Shown piece after piece: positions 9,223 through 16,503 of a stretch of 40,598 nt of DNA. Source of the DNA: an uncultured Eubacteriales bacterium (GTDB lineage: Bacteria > Bacillota > Clostridia > Oscillospirales > Acutalibacteraceae); assembly GCA_900315875.1 (NCBI GenBank), contig ONAX01000015.1, positions 1-40,598 on the forward strand. Reading direction: 5' to 3'. Both the position numbers and the translations under genes were made by a program. The notes below the pieces were generated by a model that made no database searches, was not told the DNA's origin, and was given only the letters and a program-made list of their open reading frames with translations. Position 1 is the first letter of the stretch. The number at the start of each line of letters is the position of its first letter.

Positions 9223-9639
9223 ATGGTTAAACTTATCGTCGGCAAAAAAGGCACAGGTAAAACCAAGAAACTCATTGCTCTTGCAAATGAAGCAGTTGAA
9301 AGATCAAACGGAAATGTTGTAGTTATCGAAAAGGGCTCCAAGCTCACATATGACGTAACCCATAAGGCTCGTCTTATCGATACCGAACAGTATGCAATCT
9401 CCGGCTACGATGCATTCTTTGGTTTCCTCAGCGGTCTTTGCGCTGGAAACTACGATGTAACTGATGTACTGGTTGATTCCACATTCAAGATCGGTGGACC
9501 CGATCTGGAACAGTTCGCATCCTTCATCGAGAAGATCAACGCTCTTGCAGCAAAGACAGAGACTCAGTTTACCTTCCTTGTATCCGCTGATGAAAGCGAT
9601 CTGCCTGCGAGCCTCGCAGCAATAAGCGAAAAGATCTGA
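9223..9639 (+). CDS. Small P-loop ATP-binding protein of unknown role
   Basis: 138 residues. Walker A is GKKGTGKT (7-14). A possible Walker B follows a hydrophobic strand (VTDVLVDST, about 84-92), and a further strand appears near the C-terminus (FTFLVSADES). There is room for a single P-loop core only, with no oligomerisation or helicase motifs. Similar short proteins in Clostridia are often labelled twitching motility PilT-like or simply ATP-binding; that PilT label is probably misleading, as no PilT Asp or His boxes are visible. Strong promoter, ideal ribosome binding site and biased codon use suggest abundant expression. It is bracketed by its own promoter and terminator, so it is a stand-alone unit. 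Confidence 0.8.
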   Translation: MVKLIVGKKGTGKTKKLIALANEAVERSNGNVVVIEKGSKLTYDVTHKARLIDTEQYAISGYDAFFGFLSGLCAGNYDVTDVLVDSTFKIGGPDLEQFASFIEKINALAAKTETQFTFLVSADESDLPASLAAISEKI

Positions 9640-9701
9640 AACAGCGAAAAGCCTGTAATATGACTGTTTTTGCAGTATAATAGATCAAATCGGATGAAAA
9701 T

Positions 9702-9729
9702 AACCGTATCCCTGCGGATACGGTTTTTC
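9702..9729 (+). terminator. Rho-independent terminator after the P-loop gene
   Basis: A 10-bp perfect stem (AACCGTATCC, 9702-9711, with GGATACGGTT, 9716-9725) and a 4-nt loop, then TTTC. Confidence 0.85.
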
Positions 9730-9763
9730 ATTTAAAAAAACGTCAAATTTTTGCAAAAATATA

Positions 9764-9792
9764 TTGACAAAGCGGGCGTTAAGAATTATAAT
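9764..9792 (+). promoter_or_regulatory. Consensus sigma-A promoter of yceD-rpmF
   Basis: TTGACA (9764-9769), 17-bp spacer, TATAAT (9787-9792): both hexamers are perfect consensus. It drives the DUF177/L32 pair, fitting a ribosomal-protein operon. Confidence 0.85.
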
Positions 9793-9862
9793 AATACATG
9801 GCATTTTCGGATGCTGTGCGATTTTGTACGCTTCCGGAACAGTATTTTGTTGAGGTGAGCTT

Positions 9863-10354
9863 GTGGTTCTTGATCTGAAGAAGGTTTTTCTCAACGAAAA
9901 CGAACGGCTCAGCGCCGCCTGCGAATTTGAGATGGTTGATCCGTCAGGGGAGATAACATATACATCCCCCGTAAATGCATCGGTGACTGTTTCAAACCAC
10001 GCCGGAATGGTTGTTTACGAGTCTGAAGTTCGATTTTCGGGTCACATTCTTTGTTCTCGTTGCTGCGAGCCGTTTAACAAAGACTTTGCCTACAGGTTTA
10101 ATCATATTCTCGTCGCTTCGCTCCCGGAGGGACAGGACGACGATTATATTGAAGCACCGGACTATATGCTCGATACTGATGCTTTGCTCAGAGATGATAT
10201 TCTTTTGGAGCTTCCGTCAAAGTTCCTCTGTAAGGATTCATGTAAAGGCTTGTGTCCAAAGTGCGGTAAAAATCTTAATAAGGGCAAGTGCTCCTGCCCG
10301 GTGCGTGAGCCCGACCCAAGACTTGCAGCCCTGTCGGCGCTGCTTGAGGATTGA
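9863..10354 (+). CDS. yceD: YceD/DUF177 family protein (23S rRNA accumulation protein)
   Basis: 163 residues. The DUF177 signature is visible: a paired CSRC (about 65-68) in the middle and a C-terminal cysteine cluster CKDSCKGLCPKCGKNL (about 122-137) followed by CSCP. Family members are coupled to rpmF in most bacteria and are needed for normal 23S rRNA accumulation. The start is GTG at 9863, preceded by GAGGTGAG; no in-frame ATG fits. rpmF starts 30 bp downstream and is probably translated from the same message. Confidence 0.9.
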   Translation: MVLDLKKVFLNENERLSAACEFEMVDPSGEITYTSPVNASVTVSNHAGMVVYESEVRFSGHILCSRCCEPFNKDFAYRFNHILVASLPEGQDDDYIEAPDYMLDTDALLRDDILLELPSKFLCKDSCKGLCPKCGKNLNKGKCSCPVREPDPRLAALSALLED

Positions 10355-10384
10355 TTTTTTGTACTTTAAAGGAGGTTATCAGAA

Positions 10385-10567
10385 ATGGCAGTACCTAAGA
10401 GAAAGACTTCAAAAGCAAGAAGAGATAAGAGACGTTCATCAGTTTGGAAGCTCAGTGCTCCTGCGCTCGTTACCTGTCCTAACTGCGGCGAATACAAGCT
10501 CGCTCACAGAGCATGTGCAGCCTGCGGTATGTACAAGGGCAGAGTGGTGGTCAACACCGAGGCTTAA
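10385..10567 (+). CDS. rpmF: 50S ribosomal protein L32
   Basis: 60 residues, standard length. It begins [18 protein letters not shown], typical of bL32, and holds a zinc ribbon CPNC...CAAC (about 31-47), so this is the zinc-binding form. AAGGAGG precedes the ATG. A terminator follows 13 bp after the stop. Confidence 0.97.
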   Translation: MAVPKRKTSKARRDKRRSSVWKLSAPALVTCPNCGEYKLAHRACAACGMYKGRVVVNTEA

Positions 10568-10580
10568 TCGCCTGATTGGG

Positions 10581-10611
10581 ATAGAGAAGGAGCAATCCTT
10601 CTCTATTTTTG
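10581..10611 (+). terminator. Rho-independent terminator of yceD-rpmF
   Basis: An 11-bp perfect stem (ATAGAGAAGGA with TCCTTCTCTAT) and a GCAA tetraloop, followed by TTTTG. Confidence 0.88.
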
Positions 10612-10636
10612 TTTCCGGCCTATGGAGGTTGATTAT

Positions 10637-11071
10637 ATGTCATATTATAACATTGATATGCTTTATAATAAATTGACAGAAGCTGACAGGTTTGAAAAAA
10701 TGAGTATTCTCGCACAGTTTTCGGCTGTATTCTACGGAAATATACCCGAAAAGAAAAGACCGGACTATATCACCGCCTTTATGACAGTACTTAATTGGAT
10801 GTCTGTTTCCGCGAGCAGCGGCGTTTGGGAATACTATGATAGCTGCCGGGAAAAGGATACCGGGGATACTATAGCCTATCTGAATAAAATCGGAGAAAAG
10901 GAAATTGCCGGAAAGCTTAAGCGCGGGCACTCTCTGTATAAATCAGATAATGATTCAATTGACAAAATTGACTTCTGGTGTGAAGAAAACGAACAGCGTC
11001 TGACAGCTTTTCTGGTGAAGCTTCTGCAGGATAATAAAGGAGAAATAAAATCTCTGTTTACAGAGGCTTGA
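10637..11071 (+). CDS. Uncharacterised acidic/helical protein
   Basis: 144 residues, not assigned to a family. The start is placed at ATG 10637 because a TGGAGG site (10623-10628) sits 8 bp upstream; an earlier in-frame ATG at 10622 overlaps that site. The protein is mostly predicted helix, with aromatic residues near the N-terminus (YYNIDMLYNKL) and a charged C-terminus (FWCEENEQRL, KLLQDNKGEIKSLF). No signal peptide or membrane helix. It lies between the rpmF terminator and der, separated from der by a palindromic repeat; no promoter of its own is clear, so it may depend on read-through. Confidence 0.65.
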   Translation: MSYYNIDMLYNKLTEADRFEKMSILAQFSAVFYGNIPEKKRPDYITAFMTVLNWMSVSASSGVWEYYDSCREKDTGDTIAYLNKIGEKEIAGKLKRGHSLYKSDNDSIDKIDFWCEENEQRLTAFLVKLLQDNKGEIKSLFTEA

Positions 11072-11126
11072 TACAATTCAAATCCTAAAACGGAGCAATT
11101 AATAGCAAAATTTTTAAAGTTTCGCT

Positions 11127-11193
11127 CAAGCCTTTTCAAAGGCTTGCAGGGTACAGGGGCGGCGCCCCTGTCAGGGTTCGGGGCAGCGCCCCG
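11127..11193. repeat. Triple-hairpin intergenic repeat element
   Basis: Three consecutive near-perfect palindromes fill the 145-bp gap before der: an A/T-centred one at 11127-11146 (9-bp arms, 2-nt centre), a GC-rich one at 11154-11170 (7-bp arms, GGC loop) and another at 11179-11193 (6-bp arms, AGC loop). From memory, this type of consecutive palindrome is a common dispersed intergenic element in Clostridia. The last two have the same stem-3-stem geometry as the hairpin cassettes elsewhere in this window. No T-run follows, so it does not look like a normal terminator. Confidence 0.75.
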
Positions 11194-11216
11194 ACAAAAG
11201 GAAAGGGGGAAAAAGA

Positions 11217-12545
11217 ATGTCAGCTCCCGTTGTGGCGATTGTCGGCAGACCTAATGTCGGCAAATCAACACTGTTTAATAAGCTGATCGGCGAGCGTGTT
11301 GCTATCGTCGATGATACTCCGGGCGTTACCAGAGACAGGATCTTCGGTGAGTGCGAGTGGAGAAACAGAAAAATAACCGTGGTGGATACAGGCGGTATTG
11401 AGCCGTATTCGGATGATATCATCCTAAAGCAGATGCGCCGTCAGGCAGAGCTTGCTATTGAAGCTGCGGATGTCATAGTGCTTGTTACCGACGTCAGAAG
11501 CGGCGTTGTCGCAACTGATGAGGAGGTAGCTTCCATGCTGCAGAAAAGCGGCAGACCGGTTGTGCTCTGCGTCAATAAGTGCGATAAGGTGGGCGAGCCG
11601 GAGCCTGAATTCTACGAATTCTATAATCTCGGTCTGGGAGAACCTATTCAGGTATCTTCCGTGCATGGTCACGGAACCGGCGACCTTCTGGATGCGGTTT
11701 TTGAATATCTGCCGCCACAGTCTGATGACGAATCCGACGACGACTTTATCCGCGTTGCCGTGATCGGCAGACCTAATGCCGGAAAGTCAAGCCTCGTGAA
11801 CCGTATCACGGGCGAAAACCGCTGTATAGTGTCTGATATTGCAGGTACTACACGCGATAGTATCGATACATATATCGAGAATAAATTCGGCAGATACTGC
11901 CTTACAGATACTGCCGGACTTCGCCGTAATAACAAGATAGACGAAGCAATTGAAAAATATATGGTCATTCGTGCGGAAATGGCTATTGAACGCAGCGATG
12001 TTTGTGTTATAATGATAGACGCACAGGCAGGCGTGACAGAGCAGGATACCAGAATAGCAGGTCTTGCACACGATTCCGGAAAGGCGTGTATTATCGCTGT
12101 AAATAAATGGGATGCCATCGAAAAGGACGGCAAAACCATGGATGAATTCCGCAAACGCCTCGAAACGGAATTTGCATATATGTCTTATGCACCCTTTATC
12201 TTCATTTCGGCTAAGACGGGGCAGAGGGTCGACAGACTGTTCGAGCTTATCAATACTGTGGTTGACAGCGCCGCAATGCGTATTACCACGGGAATGCTCA
12301 ATGACCTTCTTGCAGAAGCAACTGCAAGAGTACAGCCGCCTACAGATAAGGGCAGAAGACTGAAGATCATGTATGTGACCCAGGCGTCCGTAAAACCGCC
12401 GACATTTGTTTTCTTTGTCAACAGTGCCCAGCTGTTCCATTTTTCGTATCAGCGCTATCTTGAGAACCGCATCCGGGAGACTTTCGGAATGCAGGGAACA
12501 CCGATACGCTTTGTGATCCGCGAGCGCGGCGACGAAAATAAATAA
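11217..12545 (+). CDS. der: Ribosome biogenesis GTPase Der (EngA)
   Basis: 442 residues, normal for Der. Two tandem GTPase domains are visible: G1 GRPNVGKST (10-18) with DTPG and NKCD, then a second G1 GRPNAGKSS (about 183-191) with DTAG and NKWD. The C-terminal KH-like domain follows (from about 350). Der acts in late 50S subunit assembly. The ATG start follows AAAGGGGG. plsY begins about 40 bp downstream, a der-plsY order common in Firmicutes. Confidence 0.97.
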   Translation: MSAPVVAIVGRPNVGKSTLFNKLIGERVAIVDDTPGVTRDRIFGECEWRNRKITVVDTGGIEPYSDDIILKQMRRQAELAIEAADVIVLVTDVRSGVVATDEEVASMLQKSGRPVVLCVNKCDKVGEPEPEFYEFYNLGLGEPIQVSSVHGHGTGDLLDAVFEYLPPQSDDESDDDFIRVAVIGRPNAGKSSLVNRITGENRCIVSDIAGTTRDSIDTYIENKFGRYCLTDTAGLRRNNKIDEAIEKYMVIRAEMAIERSDVCVIMIDAQAGVTEQDTRIAGLAHDSGKACIIAVNKWDAIEKDGKTMDEFRKRLETEFAYMSYAPFIFISAKTGQRVDRLFELINTVVDSAAMRITTGMLNDLLAEATARVQPPTDKGRRLKIMYVTQASVKPPTFVFFVNSAQLFHFSYQRYLENRIRETFGMQGTPIRFVIRERGDENK

Positions 12546-12586
12546 GTCCCTGCTCAGTGCATATAATAACGGAAGGGTTGTTCAAT

Positions 12587-13303
12587 TTGCAGTTTCTCTC
12601 TACTTTTTTCAGCGATTTCTGGCTCTACGCCTTAATTTCGGCAGTTGCAGCATATCTGCTCAGCAGCATTAACACATCCATTATTGTGACCCGCATAGTC
12701 AAGCACGAGGATATCCGAAACCTTGGCAGCGGTAACCCCGGATTTACAAATGTTCTGCGCTGCGTTGGCAAGGTTCCCGCTGCGATAACCTTTATCGGGG
12801 ATTTCCTCAAGGGCGTTATTTCTTTGATTATCCCGTTTATCCTTACTATAAACGTTCAGCATCCGGATATCGACCTCTACCGCGGACTTATGATGTATAT
12901 AGCCGGACTTTGTGTTGTTTTCGGACATATGTTCCCGGTTTATTACGGCTTCAAGGGCGGAAAGGGCGTTGTTGCTTCTGCATCGGTTATGCTCCTTGTT
13001 GACTGGAGAATTCTTGTGCTGGAGCTTGTCATATTCGCTATCATGTTTGCGCTGACAAAAACTATTTCAAAATGCTCGCTTGTATGTGCGGTGTTTATTC
13101 CTGTTCTGACGGTATTTCTCCGCATTATGGATGCAGCCGGTGTTCTGTCCTTCATTGCGCCGACTCCTAACCCATCCATAGCGTTCATCTGCTGCATAGG
13201 TTTTATCACCCTTATCAATGCAGTAGCGGTCATCGTTAAGCATAAGGATAATATCAAGCGCATACTCAACGGAACAGAAAAGAAAATAACCGATAAGAAA
13301 TAA
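12587..13303 (+). CDS. plsY: Acyl-phosphate glycerol-3-phosphate acyltransferase PlsY
   Basis: 238 residues from the chosen start. A polytopic membrane enzyme that transfers the acyl group from acyl-phosphate (made by PlsX) to glycerol-3-phosphate. PlsY motifs are visible: SSINTSIIV, then GSGNPGFTNVLR (motif 1), GHMFPVYYGFKGGKGVV (motif 2) and a C-terminal motif variant with INAVAVIVKHKDNIKRILNGTE. At least five hydrophobic helices. The reading frame is open back to a GTG at 12557, but a GGAAGGG site at 12571-12577 best fits TTG 12587. It is somewhat longer than the usual 200 or so residues because of a longer loop near residues 160-190. plsX lies in the trmFO-smc run of this same window. Confidence 0.92.
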   Translation: MQFLSTFFSDFWLYALISAVAAYLLSSINTSIIVTRIVKHEDIRNLGSGNPGFTNVLRCVGKVPAAITFIGDFLKGVISLIIPFILTINVQHPDIDLYRGLMMYIAGLCVVFGHMFPVYYGFKGGKGVVASASVMLLVDWRILVLELVIFAIMFALTKTISKCSLVCAVFIPVLTVFLRIMDAAGVLSFIAPTPNPSIAFICCIGFITLINAVAVIVKHKDNIKRILNGTEKKITDKK

Positions 13304-13336
13304 TGTCTATTAACATCGGTTTTATATCTGTGAACC

Positions 13337-13366
13337 AAAGGCTGGCATGTCAGGTCAGCCTTTTTT
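13337..13366 (+). terminator. Terminator of der-plsY
   Basis: An 8-bp perfect stem (AAAGGCTG, 13337-13344, with CAGCCTTT, 13356-13363) running into TTTTTTG, 33 bp after the plsY stop. Confidence 0.8.
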
Positions 13367-13402
13367 GTTACCCGCCCCCCACAATAGGGAAAAACATTTT
13401 TC

Positions 13403-13446
13403 GTATAAAATAAAAACGCCGGTGAACTTTGATTCATCGACGTTTT
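13403..13446 (-). terminator. Terminator relic of the broken minus-strand gene
   Basis: On the minus strand AAAACGTCGATGAA pairs with TTCACCGGCGTTTT (a few mismatches) and leads into TTTTTATTTTAT. It sits downstream of the pseudogene ending at 13534 and is the likely former terminator. Confidence 0.6.
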
Positions 13447-13533
13447 ACTATTTGATATGTTTTTTTACAGCAACATTTGCTGAGCATTATCGGAACAAAC
13501 GGACAACAGCTGCTCCTGCGCAGGGCGAAACAT

Positions 13534-13937
13534 TTATTTCAGAGAATCAAGCTTTTTCTGCAGATCTATCATATGATTACGGCAGGCTGTGATCTCACCT
13601 GTGTATTTGTTGAACCATGCAATGTAGTTTTCGCCGTTGTGCGTGCCGTTTACCTGATCAACAGTAGGGGGATGTCCTCTCCACTGATATTGGTCATATT
13701 GTATACGATGTCTGCATTCAGAACTGACTTGCTGATATCGTAGTCCGGAGTTTCGGACAGCGTCAGTCCCTGCTTTACCATATCGTATTTATCAATCATG
13801 ACCGTAAAGCTGCCGAACTTATCGTAGAAGTATGATATCGCATAAGCTGCTGCGACTATCATGATGAGTATCAGGGCAATCAGCCCGAGAGTACGTATCA
13901 GGATCTTGTACCGCTTGGTTTCTTTGGCAGTTCGCCT
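13534..13937 (-). pseudogene. Broken gene for a single-pass membrane protein
   Basis: On the minus strand the frame reads KETKRYKILIRTLG, then a membrane helix (LIALILIMIVAAAYAISYF), then an extracellular stretch (DKFGSFTVMIDKYDMVKQ, then VYNMTNISGEDIP). At a run of five C residues near 13668-13676 the frame changes: it stops as LLLIR in one frame and continues as TVDQVNGTHNGENYIAW in the next. I recall similar extracellular sequences in Ruminococcus membrane proteins, where more beta-rich sequence would follow GENYIA. Here it jumps to an unrelated short tail (FNKYTGEITACRNHM) and stops, so the 3' part also seems lost. No start codon with a ribosome binding site is visible at the 5' end; an inverted repeat abuts it. 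The 840-bp gap 13304-14144 contains only this relic, two terminators, that inverted repeat and the promoter of the next gene. Confidence 0.6.
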
Positions 13938-13974
13938 ACACGGCAGAGCCCGATTCTGAGGAACTCTGCCGTGT
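13938..13974. repeat. Perfect 11-bp inverted repeat
   Basis: ACACGGCAGAG (13938-13948) and CTCTGCCGTGT (13964-13974) with a 15-nt loop. It directly abuts the 5' end of the membrane-protein relic. It resembles a terminator stem but has only a broken AT tail, so its role is unclear. Confidence 0.6.
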
Positions 13975-14061
13975 ATTATTTATCCGATAAACCTATCTGA
14001 CCCTTGAAGATAACCGCGGCTCGGGGCAACTTGGATAATTATCCTGTTCCACGACGGGTGA

Positions 14062-14090
14062 TTGTATTATGTAGGAATTTATGGTACAAT
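14062..14090 (+). promoter_or_regulatory. Sigma-A promoter of the rsmF-type gene
   Basis: TTGTAT (14062-14067), 17-bp spacer ending ATGG, and TACAAT (14085-14090). The TGG before TACAAT gives an extended -10 and recurs in three other promoters of this window. Confidence 0.7.
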
Positions 14091-14144
14091 ACAAACGACA
14101 GATAGCTACCGCTGCACCAAAATATGTACAAAGGATGTTGTAAA

Positions 14145-15479
14145 TTGGAATTACCATCAGAATATAAAAGTGAAATACGCCGGATTTTGAAGGACGACGC
14201 TGACAGATATTTTGAACTGTTTGACAGCGCTCCGTTTCGCGGAATAAGCGTCAACCGGCTGAAAATAACCCCCGAAAAGCTTCTGCCGCTGCTGCCGTTT
14301 GAGGCGACTTTGTCGCCGTTTTATGCCGACGGCTTCTATATTCCGTCAGATGCCGAGGGTATCGGCAGACATGCACTTCACCATGCCGGAGCCTTCTATG
14401 TGCAGGAGCCTTCCGCTTCCTGCGCAGCCGGACTGCTCGGAATAGAAGAGGGGGACCGGGTTCTCGACCTGTGCGCTGCTCCAGGAGGAAAAAGCTCGCA
14501 GATAGCGTCACTCCTCGGCGGAACAGGACTTATCTGGTCAAATGAGGTCGTTAAAAACCGCGCCGGGGTATTGCTCTCGAATTTCGAGAGAATGGGTATT
14601 TATTCCGGCGTGGTGTCAAGTGCACGTCCGGATGTTCTGTGCAGCGCTCTCGAGGGCTGGTTTGACAGGGTGCTTGTTGATGCCCCGTGTTCAGGCGAAG
14701 GAATGTTCCGCAAGGATAATTCCGCTGTCAATGAGTGGAGTCGCGAACATGTCTGCTCCTGTGCAGTGCGCCAGCTTGAAATACTGAAAAGCGCGGTTCT
14801 TGCTCTGAGAGAGGGCGGCGTACTTGTGTATTCGACATGTACGTTTTCTGAGGAGGAAAATGAAATGACCGTCAGCCGGCTGCTTGAGGAATGTCCGGAG
14901 CTTGAGCCTTATGATATCAGTGAGCCTTTCGGCCGCAGGACATCTCTTGCGAATGCCGCGCGCATTACTCCGCTTGAAGGCGGAGAGGGCCACTTTGCCG
15001 CACGCTTCAAAAAACGCGGCAATTCTCCCCGTCGGGAATTCACTTCCCCTGCCAGGCGCGGAAAACAAAGCGACTGCGAAAGCCTGGGCGAAGAAATGCT
15101 TAAGGATATATTTGTTGACCTTCCCAGCGGCCGCAGAATGTGTATAGGGGATAAATTCTATATCGTGCCGGAGGGACTTCCGGAACTTTCCGGACTTGGC
15201 GTGATTCGCGCCGGAGTGCTTGCCGGAGAAATGCACGGCCGCCGCATGGAGCCTGCACATTCACTCTTTACCTGTGCAAAACCGTCATCTTTGAAAAGAA
15301 CGATAGAGCTGTCCTCGTCGTCGCCGGAATGTGCAGCATTTCTTCACGGCGAGGAAATAGACTGCAGCGGTGAACCGGGTTATACCGGAGTTGTGATAGA
15401 CGGCATGACGACCGGATTTGGCAAATGTTCGGGCGGAAGGCTCAAAAACAAATACCCGAAGGGGCTTCGTAACTGTTGA
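14145..15479 (+). CDS. rsmF: NOL1/NOP2/Sun-family rRNA cytosine-C5 methyltransferase (RsmF-like)
   Basis: 444 residues. The N-terminal region (ISVNRLKITPEKL) is the family's RNA-binding part. The SAM-binding core has DLCAAPGGKSSQIA, and the two catalytic cysteines are in DAPCSGEGMFRKD and STCTFSEEENE. The C-terminal extension (about 290-444) with GDKFYIVPEGL, FLHGEEIDC and YTGVVIDGMTTGFGK matches the PUA-like tail of RsmF/YebU rather than RsmB. An m5C modification of 16S rRNA is the expected role; the exact position cannot be read from sequence. The start is TTG at 14145 (MELPSEYKSE), seven codons after an in-frame ATG, because AAAGGATG is well spaced before the TTG. Its TGA overlaps the -35 box of the next gene's promoter. 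Confidence 0.88.
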   Translation: MELPSEYKSEIRRILKDDADRYFELFDSAPFRGISVNRLKITPEKLLPLLPFEATLSPFYADGFYIPSDAEGIGRHALHHAGAFYVQEPSASCAAGLLGIEEGDRVLDLCAAPGGKSSQIASLLGGTGLIWSNEVVKNRAGVLLSNFERMGIYSGVVSSARPDVLCSALEGWFDRVLVDAPCSGEGMFRKDNSAVNEWSREHVCSCAVRQLEILKSAVLALREGGVLVYSTCTFSEEENEMTVSRLLEECPELEPYDISEPFGRRTSLANAARITPLEGGEGHFAARFKKRGNSPRREFTSPARRGKQSDCESLGEEMLKDIFVDLPSGRRMCIGDKFYIVPEGLPELSGLGVIRAGVLAGEMHGRRMEPAHSLFTCAKPSSLKRTIELSSSSPECAAFLHGEEIDCSGEPGYTGVVIDGMTTGFGKCSGGRLKNKYPKGLRNC

Positions 15480-15504
15480 TTTTTTACTTCGACTGTGGTA
15501 CAAT
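15476..15504 (+). promoter_or_regulatory. Promoter of the mutarotase-like gene, overlapping the rsmF stop
   Basis: TTGATT (15476-15481), 17-bp spacer ending CTGTGG, TACAAT (15499-15504). The -35 hexamer contains the upstream gene's TGA stop codon. Confidence 0.72.
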
Positions 15505-15570
15505 ACAATGTGTTTTTTAAAAAACGCAGGCAAATAAAAGAACCTGCCTTTCAGAGAAGGAGTATGACGG

Positions 15571-16449
15571 ATGTCACTTATTGTAAATGAGATAAACGAC
15601 AGCATATGCGGTCATGCTGCAGTTGTGTCCGACGGGGATATGGAGCTTATCGTATCTCTAGATTACGGTCCCAGAATCGTAAGCGTGACGAAGGGCGGCT
15701 CGAAGAACCTTATTTATAACGAGGTTGACGAGCAGTACGGCAGAAGCCACGGCCATAAAATGCGTATTACTCTTGAACGTTCCACTAACGGCATCTACTG
15801 CGACGATCTTCCCGTTCGCTACAGTCCTATGACTGACGGCGTGCGCTTTGTGCAGACTGCGGCTCAGCCTGTTGCACTTGAGCTTTCAATGGATATTACT
15901 AAAGCTCCGGAGGGCGGGATCATGATCGTTCATTCGGTGCTCAATAAGTCCGACGATTATGTAAAGCTGTCTATCTATACAGAAACACCATTTGATAACA
16001 GCGGATTTGTTTTTGTTCCGCAGAGCAATGTGCCGGAAACCGAAAAGCCCGGGCGCATCCTTACGCTGTGGCATGGTGTTAGCTGGACTGATCCCAGACT
16101 GCATTTTTTCAATCAGTATATATGCGTCGGAAATACAGAAAACGAGCTGCAGCACAGGCTGAAGCTCGGCTCCAATAATACAGCAGGCTGGTGCGGCTAC
16201 AGCGATGGCAGGTCGTGCTTTATAAAGCGCTATGTTCATTCGAGAAGTGCGCTTTATCCGTTCTATTCCTGTTCGACAATTGCGACATCGGAATTCAGGC
16301 ATATGAGTATTCAGACGACAAGCCCATTCTACCGTATAGCACCGGGAGAAAATGCAAGACATGTTGAATACTGGACTCTTCCGGAATCCGAAAAGGAGCT
16401 TTGTGCATCGGATGCAGCAGCTCTGGATGAATTCATCAATTCAATATAA
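15571..16449 (+). CDS. Galactose-mutarotase-like fold protein of unknown substrate
   Basis: 292 residues, all-beta. The opening (MELIVSLDYGPRIVSVTKGGSKNLIYNE, in part) resembles the first strands of aldose-epimerase/DUF4380-like proteins, where GPRI and a nearby NL(I)Y stretch are typical. Conserved-looking elements are a His-rich turn (GRSHGHKMRI), LWHGVSWTDPRLHFF and a C-terminal GENARHVEYW. No signal peptide, so cytoplasmic. It has its own promoter and shares a bidirectional terminator with the convergent membrane-protein gene. The sugar or substrate cannot be told; epimerase activity is only an inference. Confidence 0.7.
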   Translation: MSLIVNEINDSICGHAAVVSDGDMELIVSLDYGPRIVSVTKGGSKNLIYNEVDEQYGRSHGHKMRITLERSTNGIYCDDLPVRYSPMTDGVRFVQTAAQPVALELSMDITKAPEGGIMIVHSVLNKSDDYVKLSIYTETPFDNSGFVFVPQSNVPETEKPGRILTLWHGVSWTDPRLHFFNQYICVGNTENELQHRLKLGSNNTAGWCGYSDGRSCFIKRYVHSRSALYPFYSCSTIATSEFRHMSIQTTSPFYRIAPGENARHVEYWTLPESEKELCASDAAALDEFINSI

Positions 16450-16455
16450 AATAGT

Positions 16456-16503
16456 TACCGACCGGGTTGCCATTGCTGGCATGACTCCGGTCGGTATTTT
16501 TAT
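16456..16503. terminator. Bidirectional terminator between convergent genes
   Basis: A 10-bp perfect stem (TACCGACCGG, 16456-16465, with CCGGTCGGTA, 16487-16496). On the plus strand it leads into TTTTTATC; on the minus strand into a weaker AACTATTTTATA. It lies between the stops at 16449 and 16500. Confidence 0.8.
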
